Origin: Oscillospiraceae bacterium
GTDB lineage: Bacteria; Bacillota; Clostridia; Oscillospirales; Ruminococcaceae
Direction: 5' to 3'
Length of the DNA: 64,000 nucleotides
NCBI GenBank assembly: GCA_022835495.1
Contig: BQOK01000001.1
Span: forward strand, 2,046,001 to 2,110,000
This document shows, in pieces, positions 16,671 to 24,206 of this stretch (positions are counted from its first letter, which is position 1; every line of letters starts with the position of its first letter). The translations under genes were made by a program, and so were the position numbers. The notes beneath the pieces are model-generated. The model did no database searches. It saw only the letters and a program-made list of their open reading frames with translations, and was not told where the DNA came from.

Positions 16671-17975
16671 TTACGCCTTGTCTTTTGCGACCTTGTTTTC
16701 GATGATCTCGGCCTTTTCCTTAATAAAGTCGATGGCCTTGTTCACGGCCAGGTCCTTTTTGACCTCGGCCTCGCTCACCAGCTCCTTGACCTTTTCGACC
16801 TCCATCTTATAGGCGTCGGCAATGCGCTGCATCTCGGCCTCGAAGTCTTCCTGGCTGGCCTCGATCTTTTCCTGGGCGGCCACGGCCTCCAGGGCCAGGC
16901 GGATCTTCACCTGCTTTTCAGCCTGCTCCTTGAAGGAGGCGCGGAAGGTTTCCATGGTCTGGCCCATGTATTGCAGATACATCTCCAGCTTCAGGCCCTG
17001 CTGCTGCAGCCGGTACTCAAAGTCGCGCACCAATTCGTCCAGCCGGCTCTCGTACATGGCGTCGGGGATATCGCCCTCGATCGTGCCAATGACCTGGTCC
17101 ACCAGATCATTTTCCACCTGCAGCGAAGCCTGCTTCTCGTTCTGCTCTTCCATGCCCTTGCGGATGCTGGCTTTCAGCTCATCCAGGGTGTCGTACTCGC
17201 TCACGTCCTTGGCAAACTCGTCGTCGAGAACAGGCATTTCCTTGGTCTTGACCTCGTGCAGCTTGATCTTGAACACGGCGGCCTTGCCCGCCAGCTCGGC
17301 GGCCTGGTACTCCTCGGGGAAGGTGACGTTCACGTCGAACTCCTCGCCGGCAGCGTGGCCCACCACCTGCTCTTCAAAGCCGGGAATAAAGCTGCCGCTG
17401 CCCAGCACCAGGCTGTAATGCTCGGCCTTGCCGCCCTCGAAGGCCTCGCCGTCCACAAAGCCCTCAAAGTCCAGATCCGCGGTATCGCCGTTTTCAGCCG
17501 CGCCCTCGCGGGTCACGATGCGGGCGTTGCGGTCCTGCATGCGGGCCAGCTCGGCGTCCACGTCGGCGTCGTCCACAGTATTGACGTTCTTGGTGGCCTT
17601 TAAACCAGTGTAGCCGCCCACCTTGATCTCGGGCTTAACGGGCACGGTGACCTTGAGCACCACGCCCTCTTCCAGGTTTTCAGAAACAACATCCGCCTCG
17701 GGGCGGCCCACCGGCTCAATGGCGGCCTCTTTCACCGCAGCCTCGTAAGCTTCCGGGAACAGGTCGTTGATGGCATCATAGTGGAAGATATCGGCGCCAT
17801 ACATTTTTTCGATCACGGTGCGGGGCGCATGGCCCTTGCGGAAGCCGGGCACATTGTACTTTTTGCCCTCGCGCTTGAACGCTTTATCGATGGCAGCCTT
17901 AAAAGTTTCGGCGTCGACCGAAAATTGCAGTTCATGCATGCTCTTTTCGAGCTTTTCACTTTTGACGAGATTCAT
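16671..17975 (-). CDS. tig: Trigger factor (ribosome-associated chaperone)
   Basis: 434 residues, standard for trigger factor. The N-terminal ribosome-docking signature appears as GFRKGHAPR; a central FKBP-type prolyl isomerase domain (about 155-245; DLDFEGFVDGEAFEGG) and a helical C-terminal arm follow. Binds nascent chains at the ribosome exit. GGAGGAAA precedes ATG 17975. First gene of tig-clpP-clpX. Confidence 0.96.
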   Translation of the reverse strand: MNLVKSEKLEKSMHELQFSVDAETFKAAIDKAFKREGKKYNVPGFRKGHAPRTVIEKMYGADIFHYDAINDLFPEAYEAAVKEAAIEPVGRPEADVVSENLEEGVVLKVTVPVKPEIKVGGYTGLKATKNVNTVDDADVDAELARMQDRNARIVTREGAAENGDTADLDFEGFVDGEAFEGGKAEHYSLVLGSGSFIPGFEEQVVGHAAGEEFDVNVTFPEEYQAAELAGKAAVFKIKLHEVKTKEMPVLDDEFAKDVSEYDTLDELKASIRKGMEEQNEKQASLQVENDLVDQVIGTIEGDIPDAMYESRLDELVRDFEYRLQQQGLKLEMYLQYMGQTMETFRASFKEQAEKQVKIRLALEAVAAQEKIEASQEDFEAEMQRIADAYKMEVEKVKELVSEAEVKKDLAVNKAIDFIKEKAEIIENKVAKDKA

Positions 17976-18006
17976 TCTATTTCCTCCATACAAAGAAATT
18001 CAGTTT

Positions 18007-18012
18007 ATTATA
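18007..18012 (-). promoter_or_regulatory. -10 element for tig
   Basis: A perfect TATAAT on the minus strand about 32 bp upstream of the tig start. The -35 region (TAGCTT at 17 nt) is poor, so only the -10 is marked. Confidence 0.5.
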
Positions 18013-18040
18013 GCACGCCCGGCATGAAAAAGCTAGGGTT

Positions 18041-18724
18041 TCACAAAACTTTATAGGGGCAAAAACCCAGGGAATCCGCCGAAATCAGGCGGTATTCCAC
18101 CCCGTCCACAAGGCCCTGCACCGCCCGGTGGATCGAGGCCCCGTGCAGGTGCCCATAAAAGCAGCGCTTTACGCCGTATTCGCCCAGCATTGCCGTGATC
18201 TGGGGGGCCGAAGCCCCGGGAAACACCGGCGGATAATGCAGAAAGACCAGCTTTTCCAGCCCTGCCCCCGCTGCCTCCAGGCTCATGCGCAGGCGCCCCA
18301 GCTCCCGGGCCATGACCTTTTCGTCGTGCGCCTCGCCCGGCTCGAACATCCAGCTGCGGGTCCCGCACAGGGCTTTTCCCTCCACCGTGCGGGAGTTATT
18401 GTGCAGCAGGCGCAGGCTGCCGAAGCCCTGGGCGGCAAACCAGGTTTCCATTTTGCGGGCGGTGCACCACCAATAGTCGTGGTTGCCCTTGAGCAGCAGC
18501 TTTTGGCCGGGCAGCCCCTCCAAAAAAGCAAAATCTGCCGCTGTGTCCTCCAATTTCATGGCCCAGCTGATATCCCCCGCGATCACCACCGTGTCCTGCG
18601 GCTGCACCAGCCTGCGCCAATTGGCTTCGAGCCGCTGCACATATCCCTGCCAGCCTGGGAACACGTCCATGGGTTTTTGCGCCCCCAGCGAGAGGTGCAG
18701 GTCCCCAATTGCAAAAATTGCCAT
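18041..18724 (-). CDS. Metallophosphoesterase (calcineurin-like)
   Basis: 227 residues with every dimetal motif of the family: GDLHL (residues 7-11), GDISWAMK, GNHDYWW, an H in FLHYPP and GHLHG near the C-terminus. Likely a small cytoplasmic phosphoesterase; the natural substrate cannot be read from sequence. AAGGAG precedes the ATG. It is divergent from the DUF1540 gene; about 63 bp separate the two starts. Confidence 0.9.
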   Translation of the reverse strand: MAIFAIGDLHLSLGAQKPMDVFPGWQGYVQRLEANWRRLVQPQDTVVIAGDISWAMKLEDTAADFAFLEGLPGQKLLLKGNHDYWWCTARKMETWFAAQGFGSLRLLHNNSRTVEGKALCGTRSWMFEPGEAHDEKVMARELGRLRMSLEAAGAGLEKLVFLHYPPVFPGASAPQITAMLGEYGVKRCFYGHLHGASIHRAVQGLVDGVEYRLISADSLGFCPYKVL

Positions 18725-18787
18725 AAAAAACTCCTTATAAGCCGCGCGAAAGAGCGCACAATAGACAGCGTAAAGGGGGAAATGAAG

Positions 18788-18949
18788 ATGGAAAATAAAA
18801 ATGAGCCGATCATCAACGGCGTCTGCTGCGACGTTATGAACTGTGTTTACAACAACGGCGCCTGCTGCTGCACCGCGGGCACCATCCAGGTGAACAACTG
18901 TTCCGACGACCCCGGCAGAACAAAATGCGAGACCTTCCGCGAGGTATAA
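18788..18949 (+). CDS. DUF1540 cysteine-rich small protein
   Basis: 53 residues with nine cysteines in the DUF1540 pattern: VCCDVMNCVYN, then NGACCCTAGTIQV and a final NCSDD...KCETF. The repeat-like spacing suggests metal binding. DUF1540 proteins are common in spore-forming Clostridia, with unknown role. ATG 18788 was chosen because GGGGG lies 8 nt upstream; an in-frame ATG at 18782 is too close to it. This is a lone plus-strand gene between minus-strand genes, with its own terminator. Confidence 0.85.
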   Translation: MENKNEPIINGVCCDVMNCVYNNGACCCTAGTIQVNNCSDDPGRTKCETFREV

Positions 18950-18972
18950 ATACGCCCGCGGGGCCCCGCCCG

Positions 18973-19015
18973 AAACGGCCCGCTAAAGCCTTGGGGTTTA
19001 GCGGGCCGTTTTTCT
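18973..19015 (+). terminator. Terminator of the DUF1540 gene
   Basis: A perfect 15-bp stem (18973-18987 with 18997-19011) with a 9-nt loop, followed by T residues (TTTCTGTTTG overlaps the 3' arm). It may also stop thrC transcripts from the other side, but the minus-strand T-run is short. Confidence 0.85.
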
Positions 19016-19023
19016 GTTTGCTT

Positions 19024-20493
19024 TTACTTTCTGCCAAGGGCCACGTCGGCGATTTCTTCGGGCCGGATGGTCTGCCGAAAACGCTCTGGCAGGGTGCGCA
19101 GGCCTGCCAGAGCAGCCGGCGCAGGCTGGCCTGTGTGCCTTGCCAGAGCCGCCATGGCCTCAAATTCGCCCTGCGGCGCGGGCTGGCCCAGCGCCGCCAG
19201 CACATCCCCCGGGAACTTGAAGGGGCTGGCGGTGGAGAGCACCACCATGGGCGCCGCGCCGCCGCTGCGGGCGCGGTATTCGCGGGCAGCCTTAAAAGCC
19301 ACTGCGGTGTGGGGATCGCACAGGTAACCCGCCCTTTCGAACTGGGTGCGAAGCTCTGCCGCGGCCTGCGCGTTGTCGGCGCAGCCGGCGGCAAACTCTG
19401 CGCGGATGCGCTCCATCACGGCGGGCTCCACCTCGTACCGGCCGGTGCTCGCCAGGCTTTCCATCCAGCCGCGCACCTTCGCTGCATCCCCGGCCGCATG
19501 GTACAAAAGCCGTTCCAGGTTCGAGGAAACAAGAATATCCATGGAGGGCGAGGTGGTGCGGAAAAACGCGCGCCGGGCGTCGTATACGCCGGTGGCAAAA
19601 AAATCGGTGAGCACATTGTTTTGGTTGGAGGCGCACACCAGCATCCCCACGGGCAGGCCCATGCGCTTTGCATACCAGCCGGCCAGGATATCGCCAAAAT
19701 TGCCGGTGGGCACACAGAAATCGACCTTGTCCCCCAGGGTTACGGCCCCCTGCTCCAGCAGCTGCTGGTAAGCGGCGAAGTAATAGACGATCTGCGGCAC
19801 CAGCCGCCCCCAGTTGATGGAGTTTGCACTGGACAGCTGCACGCCCCGCTGCGCCAGTTCGTCCTGCACCGCCCGGCTTCCAAACACCTGTTTCACGCCG
19901 GTTTGTGCGTCGTCGAAATTGCCCTGCACCGCGTAAACCGCCACGTTTTCGCCGGGCTGGGTGGTCATTTGCAGGCGCTGTATCTCACTGGTGCCGTGGC
20001 TGGGGTAAAACACCGCAATGCGCACGCCGGGCACGTCCCGGTAGCCTTCCAGGGCGGCCTTGCCTGTGTCGCCGGAGGTGGCCACCAAAATAAAGGTGGT
20101 CTCTTCCCTGCCCAGGCTGCGCTTTGCCTCCACCAGCAGGCGCGGCATGAGCTGAAGCGCGTAATCCTTAAAGGCGCAGGTAGGGCCGTGCCACAGCTCC
20201 AGCGCATACATGCCATCGGCGGCCCGCGCCAGCGGGGCGGGCCTTGCGCCGAAGCGCGGGCCATAGACCTCTGCGGCGGCCCGCCGCAGGAACGCCGGGT
20301 CATAATCGGTCAAAAAAGCGCCCAGCACTTCCGCGGCCAGGGCGGGATACTCCCGCTTGGCAAGCAGCGCTTCCAGGTCCGCCGCCGGAACCTGTGCGGG
20401 CACAAACAGCCCGCCGTCCTCTGAAAGGCCCTGTGTGATCGCCTGCCGAGCGCCGGCAAAGCGCCCCGCATCCCTTGTGCTGCAAAACTGCAT
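19024..20493 (-). CDS. thrC: Threonine synthase
   Basis: 489 residues, the long (yeast/E. coli-like) class. The PLP-binding lysine is K109 in HGPTCAFKDYALQ. The phosphate-binding ATSGDTG motif and the VPTGNFGDILAG glycine loop are present. Converts O-phosphohomoserine to threonine. ATG 20493 follows GGGGG by 7 nt. It lies 47 bp downstream of yraN, at the end of the rplS/lepB group; no other threonine genes are nearby. Confidence 0.95.
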   Translation of the reverse strand: MQFCSTRDAGRFAGARQAITQGLSEDGGLFVPAQVPAADLEALLAKREYPALAAEVLGAFLTDYDPAFLRRAAAEVYGPRFGARPAPLARAADGMYALELWHGPTCAFKDYALQLMPRLLVEAKRSLGREETTFILVATSGDTGKAALEGYRDVPGVRIAVFYPSHGTSEIQRLQMTTQPGENVAVYAVQGNFDDAQTGVKQVFGSRAVQDELAQRGVQLSSANSINWGRLVPQIVYYFAAYQQLLEQGAVTLGDKVDFCVPTGNFGDILAGWYAKRMGLPVGMLVCASNQNNVLTDFFATGVYDARRAFFRTTSPSMDILVSSNLERLLYHAAGDAAKVRGWMESLASTGRYEVEPAVMERIRAEFAAGCADNAQAAAELRTQFERAGYLCDPHTAVAFKAAREYRARSGGAAPMVVLSTASPFKFPGDVLAALGQPAPQGEFEAMAALARHTGQPAPAALAGLRTLPERFRQTIRPEEIADVALGRK

Positions 20494-20540
20494 GTTGTTT
20501 CCCCCTTTTTCCCTCTTCAGCAAGGCCGGCGGGGCGCCCC

Positions 20541-20903
20541 CTACAGCCCGGCCTCAAATGCGTTTTTGATACAATGGACCCGGTACCCGCCCGGCACACA
20601 GCCCACTTCCACCACATCGAACCTTACCTGGCGTTCGGTGAGGCCGTTTTGCTGCAAATAGCGCTTCGCGGCCAGCAAAATGCGGCGCTGCTTTGCCGCA
20701 TCCACCGCCTCCGCCCCGGAAAACAGGGCGCGCTGGCCCCGGGTCTTCACCTCGGCAACAACAATGACGCCCCGGTCCTCCAGGATCAGATCCAGCTCGC
20801 CCTGGCGGGTGCGGTATCCATGGGCCAGCAGCCGGCAGCCCCGGTCCAGGTAATACTTTGCCGCAGCCGCCTCGCCCCGCCGGCCGCGCTCCTGCCGGTC
20901 CAT
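20541..20903 (-). CDS. YraN family (UPF0102) putative endonuclease
   Basis: 120 residues with the restriction-endonuclease-like core of the family: GE at the N-terminus, GELDLILED and VVAEVKTR (the D-x(n)-ExK pattern). Function is not established; a nuclease role is inferred from the fold. It starts 4 bp after the rnhB stop, the standard neighbour in Firmicutes. Confidence 0.88.
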   Translation of the reverse strand: MDRQERGRRGEAAAAKYYLDRGCRLLAHGYRTRQGELDLILEDRGVIVVAEVKTRGQRALFSGAEAVDAAKQRRILLAAKRYLQQNGLTERQVRFDVVEVGCVPGGYRVHCIKNAFEAGL

Positions 20904-20907
20904 CCCC

Positions 20908-21513
20908 TCAATACCCCTGCTTTTTCAAAAAAGAGCGGCGGTAAAAGGGCTGAAGCCCGTACTGCGCCAAAAGCTCGTAGTGCAGCTTTGTGGGGTAGCC
21001 CTTGTGCTTTGCCAGCTGATATTGCGGGTACTGGGCGTCCAGCTGCCGCATATAACGGTCCCTGCTGACCTTGGCCAGAACCGATGCGGCGGCAATGCTG
21101 GCGCTGCACGCGTCGCCTTTTACCTGGGCCGCGGCGGCGATGGCAAGGCCCGGGGGCACGCGGTTGCCGTCCACCAAAACGAACCCGGGCGCCGGGCAAA
21201 GCCCTTCCACCGCCTGGCGCATGCCGTCCATGGTGGCCCAGAGAATGTTCTTTTGGTCAATCTCCTCCGGCCCCACAAACACGATGCTGCAGGCCAGCGC
21301 GCGGGCTTTGATCTGTTCAAACAGCGCCTCGCGCTTTTTTTCGCTGAGCTTTTTGGAATCGTTCACGCCATCGATCGGGTCGGCCGGATTCAAAATGACC
21401 GCCGCGCAGCACACCGGGCCGCAAAGCGGGCCGCGGCCCGCCTCGTCCACGCCGCAGAACACCCCGTGGGCAGCGCGCACCCCGTCGTCAAACTCATACA
21501 ATGGGCTGTTCAT
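20908..21513 (-). CDS. rnhB: Ribonuclease HII
   Basis: 201 residues. The type 2 RNase H signature [12 protein letters not shown] supplies the first catalytic D and E, and later conserved acids occur in [10 protein letters not shown] and [13 protein letters not shown]. Removes ribonucleotides and RNA primers from DNA. ATG 21513 with AAAGGAA upstream is preferred. The 5' end overlaps the rbgA 3' end by 20 bp, so the two are translationally linked. Confidence 0.94.
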   Translation of the reverse strand: MNSPLYEFDDGVRAAHGVFCGVDEAGRGPLCGPVCCAAVILNPADPIDGVNDSKKLSEKKREALFEQIKARALACSIVFVGPEEIDQKNILWATMDGMRQAVEGLCPAPGFVLVDGNRVPPGLAIAAAAQVKGDACSASIAAASVLAKVSRDRYMRQLDAQYPQYQLAKHKGYPTKLHYELLAQYGLQPFYRRSFLKKQGY

Positions 21514-22399
21514 CCGGCTTTCCTTTCTGCGGGGGCGCTTCCAGGGTAATGCGCCCCCACTTGCTGGCCCTGAATTCATCCACCACCATCACGGCGGCCC
21601 GCTCGGTGTTCACCTCGCCGCCGCTGACCAGCATGCCGCGCCTGCGGCCGATCTCCTGCAGCAGCTCCCAGGGGGCGAGCCCCAGCTGCTGGGCGCTGAG
21701 CTTGTAGCGCCCGGCCAGCTTTTCCGGGCAGACGGCCTGCATCTGCGCCAAAAGGCCCATGGCCAGCTCTTCGATATCCAGAATATCGTCTTTGATGGAG
21801 CCGATAAAGGCAAGGTTTGTGGCGGTTTCCAAACTGTCGAACTTTTTCCATAAAACGCCCGGCATATCCAAAAGGTCGTAGCCTTCCACCGTCACCCATT
21901 GTTTGCCCCGGGTCACGCCGGGCCGGTCCGCGGCCTTGGCGCGGGCTTCGCCCGCGAAATTGTTGATAAAGGTGGATTTGCCCACATTGGGAATGCCCAC
22001 CACCATGACCCGGGTGCGGGCGCCGGCCATGCCCTTGCCCGCCCGGCGGGCAAGCAGGGCCTCCAGTTCCCGCCCAATGGCCGTGCGCACCTTTGCGGCG
22101 CTGCCCTTTTGTTTTGCGCTGATCGCCACACAGCCCGCGCCCTCCCGGTGAAAATAGTCCACCCAGGCGCGGGTGAGCGCGTCGTCGGCCAGGTCGGCCT
22201 TATTCAGCACATACAGCCGGGGCTTGCCCGCGGTGAGCTGCTGAAGCTCGGGGTTCAGGCTGCTTTGGGGAATGCGGGCGTCCAGAAGCTGCAAAACCAC
22301 ATCCACGTTTTTCAGGTCCGCCTCGATCAGGCGCAGGGTCTTTGCCATGTGGCCCGGAAACCACTGGATGCTGCGGCGGTTCACAAATTCCTGGCTCAT
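21494..22399 (-). CDS. rbgA: Ribosome biogenesis GTPase RbgA (YlqF)
   Basis: 301 residues with the circularly permuted G-motif order of this family: NKADLAD (G4) comes before [10 protein letters not shown] (G1) and LLDMPG (G3). Required for a late step of 50S assembly. Its ATG overlaps the lepB stop (ATGA), and its end overlaps rnhB by 20 bp. Confidence 0.94.
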   Translation of the reverse strand: MSQEFVNRRSIQWFPGHMAKTLRLIEADLKNVDVVLQLLDARIPQSSLNPELQQLTAGKPRLYVLNKADLADDALTRAWVDYFHREGAGCVAISAKQKGSAAKVRTAIGRELEALLARRAGKGMAGARTRVMVVGIPNVGKSTFINNFAGEARAKAADRPGVTRGKQWVTVEGYDLLDMPGVLWKKFDSLETATNLAFIGSIKDDILDIEELAMGLLAQMQAVCPEKLAGRYKLSAQQLGLAPWELLQEIGRRRGMLVSGGEVNTERAAVMVVDEFRASKWGRITLEAPPQKGKPDEQPIV

Positions 22400-22935
22400 T
22401 GGATGCTCCCTATCTTGTTCAATGGGAAAACGCGCAGAAGCACCTTTCCCAAAATATCGCGCTCGTCGATAAAGCCCACGCTGGCAAAACGGCTGTCGGT
22501 GGAGTGCTGGCGGTTATCGCCCATGAGGAAAAGCGAACCCTCCGGCACGGTGAGCGGAAAGGGCATGTTGCCCGCCACCCGGGTGAGCTCGGCGGTATAC
22601 GGCTCGTCCAGGGCCTGGCCGTTCACATAGACCAGGCCTTCGTCGGTGTTCAGGTCCACCAGGTCGCCGCCCTTTGCGATGACCCGCTTTACCAGGGGCT
22701 TTCCATAGTTGATATAGCCGTCCAGCACCACCACGTCGCCCCGCTGCGGGGTGTAAAAGGTGCTTTGAATCAGCAGCCGGTCGCCGTTTTGCAGGGTGTG
22801 TTCCATCGAGTGGCCGCTTACCACCACAATGCGCGCCGCAAAGGTGAACACCAGCACCAGAACAGCCAGCGCGAACACCAGGGCGTCGTACCAATCCAAA
22901 AGATCCAGGTTGCGCTGAAAACGCTTTTCTTCCAT
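22396..22935 (-). CDS. lepB: Signal peptidase I
   Basis: 179 residues, the short Gram-positive type. One N-terminal membrane helix (about 19-38), catalytic serine in SGHSMEHTL, catalytic lysine in LVKRVIAKGGD, and the box FLMGDNRQHSTDSR. Cleaves signal peptides of exported proteins on the outer face. ATG 22935 follows GGGAGGG. The last four bases overlap the rbgA start. Confidence 0.95.
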   Translation of the reverse strand: MEEKRFQRNLDLLDWYDALVFALAVLVLVFTFAARIVVVSGHSMEHTLQNGDRLLIQSTFYTPQRGDVVVLDGYINYGKPLVKRVIAKGGDLVDLNTDEGLVYVNGQALDEPYTAELTRVAGNMPFPLTVPEGSLFLMGDNRQHSTDSRFASVGFIDERDILGKVLLRVFPLNKIGSIQ

Positions 22936-23011
22936 TGTGCGCGGCCCTCCCCGCCTGCCGCCCGGCCACTGGGGCCCTGCGGCACAAAATTGCCCAAAAC
23001 AGGCTTTTTTT

Positions 23012-23040
23012 ATTTTACCATATAACGAAAAAAGGGACAA
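23012..23040 (-). promoter_or_regulatory. Promoter of lepB-rbgA-rnhB-yraN-thrC, overlapping the rplS terminator
   Basis: Minus-strand -35 TTGTCC (23040-23035), 17 nt, -10 TAAAAT (23017-23012). The -35 hexamer is part of the terminator stem of rplS. Confidence 0.6.
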
Positions 23041-23057
23041 TATACATTGTCCCTTTT
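23028..23057 (-). terminator. Terminator of rplS
   Basis: A perfect 12-bp stem (23046-23057 with 23030-23041), 4-nt loop and six T on the minus strand. It begins 11 bp after the rplS stop. Confidence 0.85.
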
Positions 23058-23068
23058 GTTCGCGATGA

Positions 23069-23410
23069 TCAGATGAGTTCCTTGACCTTGGCAGCCTTGC
23101 CGGTGCGGCTCCGCAGATAGAAAAGCTTCGCACGGCGGACCTTACCGCGGCGAACGACCTCCACTTTTTCCACGAAGGGCGAGTTGATGGGGAACACGCG
23201 TTCCACGCCCACGCCGTAAGAAGTGCGGCGAACGGTAAAGGTTTCGGCCACGCCGCCATGCTTTTTGGCGATCACGGTGCCCTCGAAGGCCTGGATGCGC
23301 TCGCGCTCGCCTTCCTTGATGCGGACCGACACGCGAACGGTGTCGCCCACTTCAAATTTGGGCTTGTTCTCTTTGATCATGCCCTCGGTGATGATCTTCA
23401 TTGCGTCCAT
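23069..23410 (-). CDS. rplS: 50S ribosomal protein L19
   Basis: 113 residues, normal for L19. Shows the family blocks [50 protein letters not shown] and [24 protein letters not shown] 23410 has GGAGG 8 nt upstream. It carries its own promoter and a structured leader, and is separated from lepB by a terminator. Confidence 0.98.
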   Translation of the reverse strand: MDAMKIITEGMIKENKPKFEVGDTVRVSVRIKEGERERIQAFEGTVIAKKHGGVAETFTVRRTSYGVGVERVFPINSPFVEKVEVVRRGKVRRAKLFYLRSRTGKAAKVKELI

Positions 23411-23520
23411 TGATGAATCCTCCATTTTTTTGCGGCGTTCATACCCGGCACACCGGCAGAGGACCGCCCGTTTAATGATGCACATTAACCCCGCTGGTGG
23501 TGCCAGCGAACACTAACGCC
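23411..23520 (-). promoter_or_regulatory. Structured 5' leader of rplS (L19 leader candidate)
   Basis: The transcript would begin close to a closing helix GGCGTT/AACGCC (23520-23515 with 23439-23434). Inside it are CGCTGG/CCAGCG (23492-23508, 5-nt loop) and CCGG/CCGG (23445-23456, 4-nt loop). An A-rich linker with the ribosome-binding site follows. Ribosomal protein leaders of L19 are known in Firmicutes; I could not confirm a match to that consensus. Confidence 0.5.
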
Positions 23521-23525
23521 TAAAT

Positions 23526-23554
23526 ATGATAGCACGTCCCCGCGCGCTTTGCAA
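23526..23554 (-). promoter_or_regulatory. Promoter of rplS
   Basis: Minus-strand -35 TTGCAA (23554-23549), 17 nt, -10 TATCAT (23531-23526). Confidence 0.65.
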
Positions 23555-23561
23555 GCCTTTT

Positions 23562-24206
23562 TTAGCTGAAATCCTGCATATCTTCCAAAAGCAGCCCGGT
23601 TCTGAGCACGTTCGCCCGGGTGCTGTCCACCCCGAACCGCTCCTGCAAAAAGCCCAGCCACAGGGCGGGGTTCAGGTTCAGCCCCTCGCCCGCGGGCAGG
23701 GTCATTTCAAACACCGCGTTCTCGCCTTCCACAGCAAAATCCAGCGTTTTGGCATACGCTTTCAGCTCGACCGGCTTTTGCCCCCTCTTGGATTTTTTCA
23801 GCACCACAGCGCTATCCAGCGCGTTGTATTGTTCCAGCGCCCCGGCGCTTTGGGCCGGCAGGCGCACCTCATAGCGCGCAAAGGCGATCCCGCCGGCTTT
23901 GTGCGCGGGCAGCGCCACCCGGACCACCTCAAGCCCCAGGGGCATGGCCGGCGCCAGGGCCTGCCGCCAAGCTTCAAGGTCGGGGGCCTCGGTTTCGGTC
24001 TTCACATCCACGCTTTCCACCAGGCTCTCCTGCCCCAGGGGCAGCGGGCAGGCAAAGGTCATGTAAATGTGCGGGTTGAACCCCAAGGTGTACCATACCG
24101 GCAGGCCGCTGCGCTTCAGGGCCCGCTGCATGACCCGCTGCAGGTCCAGCAGCGAGATATAGCTGGCCTCGCCGGTTTTAGTGAACCAGATCCTGACTGT
24201 AGTCAA
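23562..24206 (-). CDS. TIGR03936/DUF2344 radical SAM-associated protein
   Basis: 214 residues beginning TTVRIWFTKTGEASYISLLDL, with GFNPHIYMTFACPLPLG; these are hallmarks of the DUF2344 (TIGR03936) family. The family nearly always follows a TIGR03960 radical SAM protein and probably forms a pair with it; the reaction is unknown. The start is set at TTG 24206, where GGGGG lies 8 nt upstream; a GTG three codons earlier has no spacing for it. The 5' end overlaps the radical SAM gene by 29 bp. Confidence 0.88.
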   Translation of the reverse strand: MTTVRIWFTKTGEASYISLLDLQRVMQRALKRSGLPVWYTLGFNPHIYMTFACPLPLGQESLVESVDVKTETEAPDLEAWRQALAPAMPLGLEVVRVALPAHKAGGIAFARYEVRLPAQSAGALEQYNALDSAVVLKKSKRGQKPVELKAYAKTLDFAVEGENAVFEMTLPAGEGLNLNPALWLGFLQERFGVDSTRANVLRTGLLLEDMQDFS

